The notes below the pieces were generated by a model, which did not search any database, had not been told where the DNA came from, and saw only the letters and a list, made by a program, of their open reading frames with translations. From positions 62,001-126,000 of the forward strand of contig NZ_JAKDUR010000003.1 in NCBI RefSeq assembly GCF_030457605.1: a DNA stretch of 64,000 bases, read 5' to 3'. The translations under genes and the position numbers were made by a program. Below are positions 1 to 8,166 of this stretch, piece after piece; positions within the stretch are counted from its first letter, which is position 1, and every line of letters starts with the position of its first letter. The stretch comes from Halomonas sp. Its GTDB lineage: Bacteria > Pseudomonadota > Gammaproteobacteria > Pseudomonadales > Halomonadaceae.

Positions 1-39
1 ATCTTTACGCTTAGCGCGCTATTTGTCAGGCGCTGCTTC

Positions 40-609
40 TTAAAGCACTTTGCGGTCTTCAACCGTTGAAGCATCCACTTCCGGGGCCAGCGGATGCCCC
101 TTGGCCAGTTCGGCGCGGGTCGCCTCACGCACGCCAAGAATTCGCACGTCATAACGCAGCGTGCGCCCGGCCAGCGGGTGGTTGGTATCCACCGTAACCT
201 GATCAGCGCCTACGGATAACACGGTAACAACCTGGGGGCCGGCTTCGCCCTCGGTCTGAAAGCGGTCGCCAGGGGACAGCTCAGCGCTGCCAAAAGCGCT
301 GCGCCCTACCTTTCGTACCAACGCTTCCTCGCGCAGGCCGTAAGCCTCTGCGGGCATCAGCGTAACGCTGAGCTCGGCACCTTCCGGCTGCCCTTCCAGC
401 GCGCGCTCAAGGCCCGGCACGATGTTCTCATGGCCGTGCAGATACTCAAGCGGCTGACCTCGCTCGGCGGAATCGTCCAGCACATCATCATGGGAAACGT
501 CACTGAGAACGTCACTGAGAACGTCACTGAGAACGTCACTGAGAACGTCACTGAGAACGTCACTGAGAACATAGTGCAGCGTGACAACACGGTGCGCGGC
601 AATCGACAT
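40..609 (-). CDS. slyD: SlyD-type FKBP peptidyl-prolyl isomerase
   Basis: Cytosolic FKBP-family peptidyl-prolyl isomerase with chaperone activity. The core is recognisable: LEYLHGHENI at residues 54-63, the insert-in-flap chaperone region from about AYGLREEAL (89-97), and the returning strand NHPLAGRTLRYDV (143-155). Unlike E. coli SlyD it stops at residue 189 with no histidine-rich tail, so nickel handling is not supported. Six identical VLSD units (residues 14-37) sit between the first strand (VVTLHY) and the DDVLDDS segment, where ordinary SlyD has a short hairpin loop. The ATG follows a GAGGAG ribosome site about 6 bases upstream. It is divergent from the AmpG-like gene. A generic FKBP is the alternative name, but the flap insert favours SlyD. 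Confidence 0.9.
   Translation of the reverse strand: MSIAAHRVVTLHYVLSDVLSDVLSDVLSDVLSDVLSDVSHDDVLDDSAERGQPLEYLHGHENIVPGLERALEGQPEGAELSVTLMPAEAYGLREEALVRKVGRSAFGSAELSPGDRFQTEGEAGPQVVTVLSVGADQVTVDTNHPLAGRTLRYDVRILGVREATRAELAKGHPLAPEVDASTVEDRKVL
499..570. repeat. Six perfect copies of a 12-bp coding repeat (minisatellite)
   Basis: The plus-strand unit GTCACTGAGAAC occurs six times head to tail at 499-510, 511-522, 523-534, 535-546, 547-558 and 559-570, with no mismatch. Read on the minus strand each unit is GTT CTC AGT GAC, Val-Leu-Ser-Asp, so the array keeps the slyD frame. Absence of any synonymous change points to recent expansion by slippage or unequal recombination. Gain or loss of a unit would change protein length by four residues without a frameshift. 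Confidence 0.97.
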
Positions 610-730
610 ACAAAACTCCTCTCCGGTAAGCTGGCGGGCGTTTCATTCCACGTTTTCTTCAATCGTCGCAGTTTAACAGCTGCCGGTGCGCGCGTATTTT
701 AGGCGTTCGCCCAAGCTCAGGAGCCTGTCT

Positions 731-2101
731 ATGCCCATTCCCGCCACCCAGCGCAGCTGGCGCGCATCACTGGCGGTTTATTGGCACGCCCCGGTCATTA
801 CCATGCTGTTTCTGGGCTTTTCTGCCGGCCTGCCGTTTTTGCTGGTATTTTCCACGCTGTCGGCGTGGCTGAGAAGTGCCGGTGTGGAAGTGGCCGCCAT
901 CGGCTTTTTTGCCTGGATCGGTATGCTCTATTCGATCAAGTTTTTCTGGGCACCGGTGGTAGACCGGATCACGCTACCGCTGCTGACACGGGCGCTTGGC
1001 CAGCGGCGCAGCTGGATGCTGCTGGCCCAGGCGACCATCGCGGCGGGGCTTGCCGGACTTGCCGCCACCCCGCCGGTGGGCAACCTTGGCTGGGTGGCAG
1101 GCTTTGCCCTGCTGGTGGCTTTCGGCTCGGCCACGCAGGACATTGCGATCGATGCGTTCCGCATTGAATCCGCCGACGATGACATGCAGGCTGCCATGGC
1201 TTCCACCTACATCATCGGCTACCGCGGCGGGCTGATGGCTGCCGGCGCCGGCGCTCTCTATATTGCGGCTACCGTTTCCTGGCATGCCGCCTACCTGAGC
1301 ATGGCCGCGCTGGTGGGCATCGGCATGCTTACAGTGCTGGCGCGACCCGAGCCCGCGCGACTGGCCGGCGCCAGCAAACCCGTACTGGAGCCCCGGGTAC
1401 GCGCGTTTTTACGCCATAGCCGACACCAGCCCAGGTTCTGGCGGCATTTTGTGGCCTGGATCATCGGAGCACTGGTCTGCCCCTTCACTGATTTTTTTGT
1501 CCGTCACGGCACGAAAGCGCTGGGACTGTTGGCGTTTGTCGCGGTATTTCGCATCAGTGACCTGGCCATGGCATCCATGGCCAACCCGCTCTACATTGAC
1601 CTGGGCTTTTCACTGGCGACCATTGCCAACGTCACCAATATTTTCGGCATTGCCATGAGCATTGGCGGCGGCGTGCTGGGCGGCCTGCTGGTTGCCCGCT
1701 ACGGAATCGGGCTGCTGCTGGTGGTGGGGGCGCTTCTGACGATGCTGACCAACCTGCTGTTTGCCGCGCTGGCCCTGATGGGGGATCAGCTGCCGATGCT
1801 GGTGGTGACTATCATCGGCGACAACCTCGCCAACGGGCTGGCAAGCGCGGTATTCATCGCGTTTTTATCCAGCCTCACCTCCCGTGCCTACACCGCCACC
1901 CAGTACGCGCTGTTTTCTTCGCTGATGACACTTCCAGGCAAGTTTTTAAGCGGTTTTGGCGGGCTGCTGGTGGATGGCCAGGGCTACGCCAGCTTTTTTA
2001 TTCTGGCCTCGCTACTGGGGATTCCCTCAGTGGCGCTTGCCGTTTGGATCAGCCGTGATCGCGACCTTCTCGGCAAACCTGCTGCTAGCAGTGCTGGTTG
2101 A
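731..2101 (+). CDS. ampG: AmpG-family muropeptide permease (MFS)
   Basis: Inner-membrane transporter of the AmpG branch of the major facilitator superfamily, which brings anhydro-muropeptides released by wall turnover back into the cytoplasm for recycling. The 456-residue protein is almost all hydrophobic helices. AmpG-like signatures are LGFSAGLP in helix 1, IKFFWAPVVDR after helix 2, ATQDIAIDAF, GYRGGL, and SAVFIAFLSSLTS near the C-terminus. I start at the ATG at 731, which has CAGGAG eight bases upstream, rather than the in-frame GTG at 686. Its last 17 bases overlap the 3' end of the convergent SEC-C gene. No ampD or beta-lactamase gene is nearby, so substrate is inferred from family only. 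Confidence 0.85.
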   Translation: MPIPATQRSWRASLAVYWHAPVITMLFLGFSAGLPFLLVFSTLSAWLRSAGVEVAAIGFFAWIGMLYSIKFFWAPVVDRITLPLLTRALGQRRSWMLLAQATIAAGLAGLAATPPVGNLGWVAGFALLVAFGSATQDIAIDAFRIESADDDMQAAMASTYIIGYRGGLMAAGAGALYIAATVSWHAAYLSMAALVGIGMLTVLARPEPARLAGASKPVLEPRVRAFLRHSRHQPRFWRHFVAWIIGALVCPFTDFFVRHGTKALGLLAFVAVFRISDLAMASMANPLYIDLGFSLATIANVTNIFGIAMSIGGGVLGGLLVARYGIGLLLVVGALLTMLTNLLFAALALMGDQLPMLVVTIIGDNLANGLASAVFIAFLSSLTSRAYTATQYALFSSLMTLPGKFLSGFGGLLVDGQGYASFFILASLLGIPSVALAVWISRDRDLLGKPAASSAG

Positions 2102-3965
2102 GCCAGTCCAGCGCGCCGGGCGTTACCCGCCACTGGTCGCGCATCAAGGTGCGGTACTGCCAGGCCTCGGCGCGGGTGCCGGGTTCGACCTGCCCTTCCT
2201 TGCCCGGCAACGCGGGGCGCGGGCTTTCGGCACACAGCATCTCCAGCGCGTAGCGGCTGTGGCGCTTGACGTCGCCCAACGCTTCCTCGGCCTGCTCCCA
2301 CTCCTGCAGGCGATACAGCGCCAACGTGCGCCCGAGCAGAATATTCAGCCACAGCGAGCCGTCGTCCTCCGCCGCTTCGGCAAGTGCCAGGGCATCGCTA
2401 TTGCGCGCATCGCGCAATAGCTGGTCGAGCACCAGCTCGCGCAGGCCAAGGCTGTCTTCGCGGTTAATGGCCAAAAGCTCTTCGGCGAGCCGGCGGGAAT
2501 GCTGGCGCGCACCACGCTCCATCCCCACGACCAGTGCCAGACCGATGCGCAACAAAAAGGCGTTATTGGCATCGTCCCAGCAAAGGCTACCGTTGCCCTC
2601 GGCGCGGGCTTGCTCAAGCCAACGCGACAGTCGTAGCGCCAGAGGCTCAAGCAGGCTCGGTGCCATCCACGGCAGGCTACCAAAGCGGCTGGTCAGCGAA
2701 AGCGTCAAATCCTGTACCACCTGGGGCGAGTCAAGCCATTCGGGATGAGCGCAGAGCTCTGACATCCATTCAATTGCGTTGCCCCAGGGGTCGTCACGAA
2801 ACCCCAGCGCCACGTCGGTATCCACCAGCACCTGAAACGATTCGTGCCAAGCGGCAAACAACGTCGCCTCCCGGGAGTTTTCGTGATATTCGAGACGCCC
2901 GGTATCTGCCCGCGCCCGAAACGCCAGTTTGGGTGCCGTGGGCAGCGCGGCCAGCAACGACTGCAGTCCGATCAGCGGTGTGGCAAGATCTTCTTCGGCA
3001 CTTAACAGCTGATCAGCCAGGGTGGCACCGGGGTTATCGGCCAGCGCGGCCAGAAACGCCAGCTGGTCTTCGTCAAGCTCGCCCTGACGCACCAGCCGGC
3101 GGTACCAGAAATGCGCACGCTCCCTGGCTTCCTGCTCATGGCCTTCATGGAGCAGCAGCATGGCCTCGATGTAGGCCAGCGTCGGCGAGTCCGGCAACGC
3201 CTGTTGCGCGCGGACAAACGCCGCCCGGGCGCTGTCCAGATCATCGTTGTCCAGATGCATCAGGCACAGGCGCTCAAGCGCGACCCCGCGCAAGAACAGC
3301 GGCCCGCGATCCAGCACTTCATCGAGTAGTTCGGTACGCTTGCGGGTAAAGCCTCGCTCCTGAAACAGATCAAGCAGTATCTCGAACGCCGGCTCAGCCT
3401 GTTCCGGCAGGCGCGACCAGTCGCGGCCGTCAAACAGGGATTCGAGTATCTGCATGGCACGACCGGTCTGACCACTTTCCGCGGCGATCAGGCCGGCTTC
3501 CAATAACGCCTGCGCGGGCGCTTCGCGGCTTTTCAGAGCAGCCTTGAGCGCAGCCCCCTTCCACTCGCGCAGCGACAGCATCCACATCATCTGCTCGGGG
3601 ATCTCGGTAGGGAAATCAACGCGGTAGCAGCACTGTTTGTATTTGCGTCCCGAGTCGCACCAGCACGGCTCGTTGCGCCCCGGTTCAGCCAGCGGTTCGC
3701 TGGCAAACGCCAGCCGTTCAAGCGGCGTTTGTGACCACAGCACCGGCGCAATGGCCTGGGCAGTCGCAGCATCACCGTTGAAATAGTCGCCGCCCTCGGC
3801 ACGCACCCAGATCATGAAATCCGGATAGTGCTCTTTTTCCCTGATTGCCGAGAGTGCCTCAGAGGCAAAACCCAGCAGCTGATCAACCCATACCGCCAGC
3901 ATTGCCGTCTCCATCTGTTGAGCCGGCGCCAACAGCGCCGTGATTAAAGCGCCGTAGTCTAGCAT
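2085..3965 (-). CDS. SEC-C motif, TPR-like helical protein of unknown function
   Basis: A 626-residue cytosolic protein that I cannot name. Residues 96-113 hold a SEC-C zinc motif, GRNEPCWCDSGRKYKQCC, with four cysteine ligands at 101, 103, 112 and 113. The rest is leucine- and alanine-rich helical pairs resembling degenerate TPR repeats, with no catalytic motif. SEC-C motifs occur at the end of SecA and in many unrelated proteins as a metal-binding docking element. Here it sits near the N-terminus, in front of a long repeat scaffold. The gene stands alone, convergent with the AmpG-like gene. A scaffold or interaction role is plausible but unproven. Confidence 0.75.
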   Translation of the reverse strand: MLDYGALITALLAPAQQMETAMLAVWVDQLLGFASEALSAIREKEHYPDFMIWVRAEGGDYFNGDAATAQAIAPVLWSQTPLERLAFASEPLAEPGRNEPCWCDSGRKYKQCCYRVDFPTEIPEQMMWMLSLREWKGAALKAALKSREAPAQALLEAGLIAAESGQTGRAMQILESLFDGRDWSRLPEQAEPAFEILLDLFQERGFTRKRTELLDEVLDRGPLFLRGVALERLCLMHLDNDDLDSARAAFVRAQQALPDSPTLAYIEAMLLLHEGHEQEARERAHFWYRRLVRQGELDEDQLAFLAALADNPGATLADQLLSAEEDLATPLIGLQSLLAALPTAPKLAFRARADTGRLEYHENSREATLFAAWHESFQVLVDTDVALGFRDDPWGNAIEWMSELCAHPEWLDSPQVVQDLTLSLTSRFGSLPWMAPSLLEPLALRLSRWLEQARAEGNGSLCWDDANNAFLLRIGLALVVGMERGARQHSRRLAEELLAINREDSLGLRELVLDQLLRDARNSDALALAEAAEDDGSLWLNILLGRTLALYRLQEWEQAEEALGDVKRHSRYALEMLCAESPRPALPGKEGQVEPGTRAEAWQYRTLMRDQWRVTPGALDWLNQHC

Positions 3966-4054
3966 GCCAGCGGGCGGCTACGCAGGTAAGGACGCGCCGG
4001 CATTGGCCACAAACGCCCGGCCTTCATGCCGGCACGCCCTGCTATCAAGGAGGG

Positions 4055-4774
4055 CTAAATCTCGACCGCCCGACCAATAAACTCAATGGGGCCGGTGGGC
4101 AGGCCAGTGGGCGAGCCGGTTTTATCTTCCAGCGTTAGCTCGAACAGCTGGTTGTTTTCAAGCGGCGGCAATTCATCCAGACGCAGCCGGATCGGCTGGC
4201 CGGGCTCAATCAACCCCAGCGATACCGGTGCCTGCCAGTCATCGGCTTTGGTCCAGAACTCCAACGCCTTGCCTTCGGGCACTTCCATGGTTCCCAGCGG
4301 TATCAGCTCGATATGTTGCCGATTCGAGGCCTGCACCACCCAGCCAGCCGACTGGCTTTGCGGAGCCAACAACACGACCATGTATTCCGGTATCGCGGGC
4401 GCAACAGGCATCGTGGTCAGCATCACGCCCATGATCAATGCGGCAGCCAATCCCAACCCGGCAACACTGCGCCAGAACGGCAGGCTGTGAACCAGGCGGT
4501 GCCTGGGCATCTCGGGGCGAGCAGGCGACTCCCGGAGTGTCGGGTTTTGCAGGCTGCGATCAATACGCGGCCACAGATAATCAGAGGGTGTCACCGGCTC
4601 CACCAGCGCGGTATACGGGAAAAAACGCTCTTCCCAGTCAATCACGGCTTGCTGTAGCTCGGGGTCAGCGGCAAGGCGCTGTTCAAATGTTTGACGCTCA
4701 GCCAGCGGCAAGGTACCCAGTACGTACTCTCCCGCCAGGGCATGGCTATCGTCGTGTTCATTGGAGCGGGTCAT
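4055..4774 (-). CDS. RskA/ChrR-like anti-sigma factor, membrane anchored
   Basis: Partner of the ECF sigma factor just upstream. The 239-residue protein has a cytoplasmic N-terminal anti-sigma region (DSHALAGEYVLGTLPLAER, then acidic and aromatic residues), one membrane helix around SVAGLGLAAALIMGVML, and a periplasmic RskA-type beta domain with VVLLAP and GKALEFWTKADD, ending in IEFIGRAVEI. I start at the ATG at 4774, which overlaps the sigma stop as ATGA and has AAGGGAG eight bases upstream. An in-frame GTG lies nine bases earlier. The tight coupling supports stoichiometric production of sigma and anti-sigma. The stimulus is not visible from the sequence. Confidence 0.85.
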   Translation of the reverse strand: MTRSNEHDDSHALAGEYVLGTLPLAERQTFEQRLAADPELQQAVIDWEERFFPYTALVEPVTPSDYLWPRIDRSLQNPTLRESPARPEMPRHRLVHSLPFWRSVAGLGLAAALIMGVMLTTMPVAPAIPEYMVVLLAPQSQSAGWVVQASNRQHIELIPLGTMEVPEGKALEFWTKADDWQAPVSLGLIEPGQPIRLRLDELPPLENNQLFELTLEDKTGSPTGLPTGPIEFIGRAVEI

Positions 4775-5334
4775 GTCATACACTCCCTTAAACGCAAGAG
4801 GCTGCGTTTTATCCAGGCTTTTACCGTCCCCAGAGGCGCGCCGGTATGCGCTGCAATTTCAGCATGGCTCAAACCATCAACATAGGCGTGCAGCACACAG
4901 TTGCGTCGTTCGGTCTCAAGCTGTTGCAAACAGGCGTCCATGCGCTGGCCGGTTTGCCAGTCAAAGGTATCCTGTACGGGTGAGGCCTGTTGGAACGTTG
5001 CCTCGTCGACAAATTCGCCGGGAAGATCAAGATCAGCACTAACTTCGCGGTCTCGCTGGCGGATGGCGTTGAGCGCCAGGTGGCGGGCAATACTGAAAAT
5101 CCAGGTGCGGCCAGAGCCTTTTTGAGGGTCAAAACTGTCGGCCCGCTGCCATATCTTCAGACACGCATCGTGAACAATGTCTTCCGCCATGCCACGATCT
5201 TTAACGATCCGCAAAACAACGCCAAGTAATCGGGCACCCTCTTGCTGGTAAAGCTGGTGTAGCGCATCGTGCTCGCCGCGGGCGCAGCGTGCCAATACGG
5301 CGGTATAATCAAATTCGTTGGATATGTCAGGCAC
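4771..5334 (-). CDS. ECF-type RNA polymerase sigma factor
   Basis: A 187-residue extracytoplasmic-function sigma factor with region 2 (ALHQLYQQEGARLL through DIVHDACLKIWQRA and SGRTWIFSIARHLALNAIR) and region 4 (RNCVLHAYVDGLSHAEIA, APLGTVKAWIKRSL). It should direct polymerase to its own regulon and is presumably held by the RskA-like protein encoded immediately downstream. The start is chosen at GTG 5334 because a perfect AAGGAG lies seven bases upstream. An in-frame ATG at 5388 has no ribosome site and abuts a strong hairpin. This is a second ECF system, distinct from AlgU at 32 kb. The DUF3455 gene upstream is a likely target. Confidence 0.9.
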   Translation of the reverse strand: MPDISNEFDYTAVLARCARGEHDALHQLYQQEGARLLGVVLRIVKDRGMAEDIVHDACLKIWQRADSFDPQKGSGRTWIFSIARHLALNAIRQRDREVSADLDLPGEFVDEATFQQASPVQDTFDWQTGQRMDACLQQLETERRNCVLHAYVDGLSHAEIAAHTGAPLGTVKAWIKRSLLRLRECMT

Positions 5335-5393
5335 TCCCTGGCTCCTTGGTAACGCGTCGATGCGTGTCGCCGCACTGCCAGACAGCATAGCGA

Positions 5394-5420
5394 CCGGGGG
5401 GCCACGATACGACCCCCCGG
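5394..5420. terminator. GC-rich hairpin between the DUF3455 gene and the ECF sigma gene
   Basis: CCGGGGGG (5394-5401) and CCCCCCGG (5413-5420) form a perfect 8-bp stem around an 11-base loop. It lies 14 bases past the DUF3455 stop and about 60 bases before the sigma start, both on the minus strand. There is no U-tract after it, so it is not a classical intrinsic terminator. It may reduce read-through into the sigma gene, stabilise the DUF3455 mRNA end, or act as a rho-assisted stop. Confidence 0.5.
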
Positions 5421-5434
5421 CTTTGTGGAACCTA

Positions 5435-5959
5435 TTATTTAGCGGTCCAGAAAATATAGTCAGCTTGATAAGTCACCACAGCGGTAGCGCCATCATGGTC
5501 CATATCGCAAGTCACATCAGGTGCGACACCGCCTTGGGTGTTCAAGCGCTGAATATAGCTCACGCCGGTCATGGCACCTTCACCTTCACCCGGGTTGGCT
5601 TCAACAAGCTGCAGCGGGATGTTGCCTTCGCCATTGTCGGCCGTTGCCAGCTGGGTGCCGGTGACTTTTGAACCATCCAGCGCTTCCCACGTCGCGGGCG
5701 GGCCATAGTAGCTGCCTGCCTGGCTGCCGTCGCTTGCATTAAGCGCCGCGTGCGGGCCCTTGAACACCCAGCCCATGTTGCCGTCATCCTGCTTTTCACA
5801 CATGTAGGTAATAGCGCCAACGCCGACCGTTTCGAGCGCTATGCTGTTGCCATCCGGTACCTGTACGTCCGCCGGTGCCATTTCTGCCATGGCGGCTTGA
5901 CTGAATGATGCGATCAGTGTGGCGGCCAGGGTGGCTCGCGTTAGATGATGAATAGCCAT
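5435..5959 (-). CDS. Secreted DUF3455 protein
   Basis: A 174-residue exported protein. Residues 1-25 are a Sec signal peptide ending in QAAMA. The mature part matches the DUF3455 pattern: IALETVGVGAITYMC, WVFKGPHAALN, a YYGPPATWEALDGSKVTG core, and paired cysteines (MCEK and VTCDMD) that could form a disulfide in the periplasm. DUF3455 has no established function to my knowledge. An AAGGAG ribosome site precedes the ATG by seven bases. Placement directly upstream of an ECF sigma/anti-sigma pair suggests it belongs to that stress regulon, which is inference from context. Confidence 0.75.
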   Translation of the reverse strand: MAIHHLTRATLAATLIASFSQAAMAEMAPADVQVPDGNSIALETVGVGAITYMCEKQDDGNMGWVFKGPHAALNASDGSQAGSYYGPPATWEALDGSKVTGTQLATADNGEGNIPLQLVEANPGEGEGAMTGVSYIQRLNTQGGVAPDVTCDMDHDGATAVVTYQADYIFWTAK

Positions 5960-6111
5960 TTTTCAGTCTCCTTGAGTGAGATAGCCAGCCGCCACAACGA
6001 GCGACTGTATAGGGAATACACACGAGAAGGCCGATTGGATGCAGCTGCGCTGAAAAAAGTTACGCTCCGCCTTGCTCTGTTATCATGGCGTTTTGCCCAG
6101 AAGCCTTTGCC

Positions 6112-8040
6112 ATGCGTTTGATCATTGCCGAAAAACCCAGCCTGGCCCGGGCCATTGCCGACGCCCTGCCCGACCGCGCCCGCCGGGAAGACGGCGCGCT
6201 ACACTCAGGTGACACCGTGGTCACCTGGTGTCTGGGTCATCTGCTCGAGCAGGCCCCGCCCGAGGCTTATGATCCCGCCGACAAGCAGTGGCGGCTGGAC
6301 CGCCTGCCCATCGTGCCGGCCACCTTCAAGCACGTGCCGAGGCCAAAAGCCCGAAGCCAGCTGGCGGTGATTCGCCGGCTGCTCAAGCGGGCGGACAGCG
6401 TCGTCCACGCCGGCGACCCGGACCGCGAGGGCCAGCTTCTGGTGCAGGAAGTAATCGACTACCTGGGCTATCGCGGGCCGGTCAAGCGCCTGCTGGTCAA
6501 CGACTTGAACCGCCCGGCGGTAAAAAAGGCGCTGACCAGGCTTGCCGACAACGCCGACTTTGCTCCGCTGTACCGCGCCGCCCGGGCGCGCTCCCAGGCC
6601 GACTGGCTGTACGGCATCAACCTGACCCGCGCCTGGACCCTGACCGGCCGCCAGGCAGGCCACGACGGCGTGCTCTCGGTGGGCCGGGTGCAAACGCCGG
6701 TACTTGGGCTGATTGCGCGCCGGGACGCCGCCATCCGCGAGTTTGTGCCTTACCCGTTCTATCCGCTGTGGGTCGACGCCGCCGTGGCCGGCGGCGAGCT
6801 GCGCGCCTGGTGGGTGCCGAACGCTACCCACCGGCTGGACGAAAAAGGCCGGCTGCTGGACCGCGCCCCGGCGGACGCGCTGGCCCGCGCGCTGCCCGGC
6901 GGCGAAGGTCGCGTGGCCAGGCTCGAGCAGCAGGAAAAGCGCCAGGCCCCGCCGCTGCCCTATTCGCTCTCGGCGCTGCAGGTGGACGCCGCCAGGCGCT
7001 ACGGGCTTTCCGCCAAGGCGGTGCTGGATACCTGCCAGGCGCTTTACGAACGCCACCGGCTGATTACCTACCCGCGCTCCGACTGCCGCTACCTGCCCCG
7101 TGCGCATCTGGCCGAGGCACAACAGACTCTGGAAGGTGCCTGCCGCTCGGACCCGACGCTTGCAGGCTGGCTTGACGGTGCGGATTTCAACCTGCGCTCG
7201 AAGGCCTGGGACGACAAAAAAGTCGGCGCGCACCACGCCCTTGCCCCCAGCGGCAAGACGCCGGATTTTGACCGGCTTTCCACCAGCGAGGGCAAGGTAT
7301 TTCGGCTGATTGCGCGCAACCTGCTGGCCCAGTTTTACCCGCCGCTGGTCACCTTCAACACCAAAGCCGAGCTGACGTTTGCCCACAAGACATTTCGTGC
7401 CAGCGGTCAGCAGGTGCTCGACCCCGGCTGGAAACCGCTGTTTACCAGCAGGGAGCAGGCACCGCCGCTGCCGCCGCTGCAGGAAGGCGAGAGCTGCCGG
7501 GCGCTTGACGCCGGCGTGGAAGCCCGGGAAACCCGGCCGCCGGAGCCGTTCACCGACGCCAGCCTGATCAAGGCGATGATGAATATCAGCCGCTACGTGG
7601 ATAACCCTGAGGTAAAACGAACCCTGCGCGATACCGACGGGCTGGGCACCGAAGCCACCCGCGCAGGCATTCTTGAAACCCTGGTCGCACGGGGCTATCT
7701 GGTACGCCGGCAAAAAGCGCTGCGCGCCACCAGGCTTGGCAGCGCCCTGATTGGCGCGTTGCCCGAGGCCGTTGCCACCCCCGAGCGCACCGCCCAATGG
7801 GAGCAGCGTCTGAGCGCGATTGCCGAAGGCCAGGGCGACGACGCAGCCTTTCAGCAGGCGCTGGTGGAGGACTTGCGCGAGCTTTTGCGCCAAAGCGATG
7901 CCGGCCGGCTGCGCCAGAGCCTGCAAACCGCTCAGGGCGAAACCGCGCCCGCTAGCGCGACAGCCAAACCCAGACGCCCGCGTAAAAAAGCTGCCGTCAC
8001 GTCACGCCGCAAGCAGCCGCCCAGGCGAAGCCGCTCATGA
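6112..8040 (+). CDS. topB: DNA topoisomerase III
   Basis: Type IA topoisomerase that passes single strands through a transient 5'-phosphotyrosine break and helps separate replication or recombination intermediates. The TOPRIM domain opens the protein (LIIAEKPSLARAIADALP, then HAGDPDREGQLLV with the metal-binding DPDRE). The catalytic tyrosine is in LITYPRSDCRYLP at about residue 320. DTDGLGTEATRAGILETL lies in the C-terminal half, and the tail is rich in Lys, Arg and Pro for DNA contact. I start at ATG 6112 (MRLIIAEKPS, as in E. coli TopB), giving 642 residues. The ATG at 6085 has no ribosome site. No zinc-finger cysteines are present, as in TopB. Confidence 0.96.
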   Translation: MRLIIAEKPSLARAIADALPDRARREDGALHSGDTVVTWCLGHLLEQAPPEAYDPADKQWRLDRLPIVPATFKHVPRPKARSQLAVIRRLLKRADSVVHAGDPDREGQLLVQEVIDYLGYRGPVKRLLVNDLNRPAVKKALTRLADNADFAPLYRAARARSQADWLYGINLTRAWTLTGRQAGHDGVLSVGRVQTPVLGLIARRDAAIREFVPYPFYPLWVDAAVAGGELRAWWVPNATHRLDEKGRLLDRAPADALARALPGGEGRVARLEQQEKRQAPPLPYSLSALQVDAARRYGLSAKAVLDTCQALYERHRLITYPRSDCRYLPRAHLAEAQQTLEGACRSDPTLAGWLDGADFNLRSKAWDDKKVGAHHALAPSGKTPDFDRLSTSEGKVFRLIARNLLAQFYPPLVTFNTKAELTFAHKTFRASGQQVLDPGWKPLFTSREQAPPLPPLQEGESCRALDAGVEARETRPPEPFTDASLIKAMMNISRYVDNPEVKRTLRDTDGLGTEATRAGILETLVARGYLVRRQKALRATRLGSALIGALPEAVATPERTAQWEQRLSAIAEGQGDDAAFQQALVEDLRELLRQSDAGRLRQSLQTAQGETAPASATAKPRRPRKKAAVTSRRKQPPRRSRS

Positions 8041-8049
8041 GCCATCACG

Positions 8050-8095
8050 TAACGGTTGCACCGTGCCGGCACGCTCCGGCATTCTTGTACCGTTA
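8050..8095. repeat. Nested inverted repeats between topB and the IalB-family gene
   Basis: TAACGGT (8050-8056) pairs perfectly with ACCGTTA (8089-8095), enclosing the 12-base palindrome CGTGCCGGCACG (8062-8073). It starts 10 bases after the topB stop and lies about 70 bases before the next start. It could be a transcript-end structure of topB or a leader structure of the downstream gene. No U-tract follows on the plus strand. Confidence 0.45.
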
Positions 8096-8166
8096 AAAGG
8101 TGGTGTCTCCCGCAATGTTAGAGTCACGCACGTCTCGCCAATGGAAAGGAAAGGAGAACTTGCTTC

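Noticed and set aside
499-570. CRISPR array
   Set aside because: The repeats are 12 bp, directly adjacent without spacers, and in frame inside a gene. No cas genes are nearby.
430-702. Plus-strand frame through the 12-bp repeat encoding NVTE units
   Set aside because: The repeat is open on both strands because its unit length is divisible by three. Only the minus strand continues into a known domain.
6205-7926. 573-residue open frame antisense to topB
   Set aside because: Lies wholly inside topB, rich in Gln, Gly, Ala and Arg with no domain, and is the usual mirror frame of a GC-rich gene.
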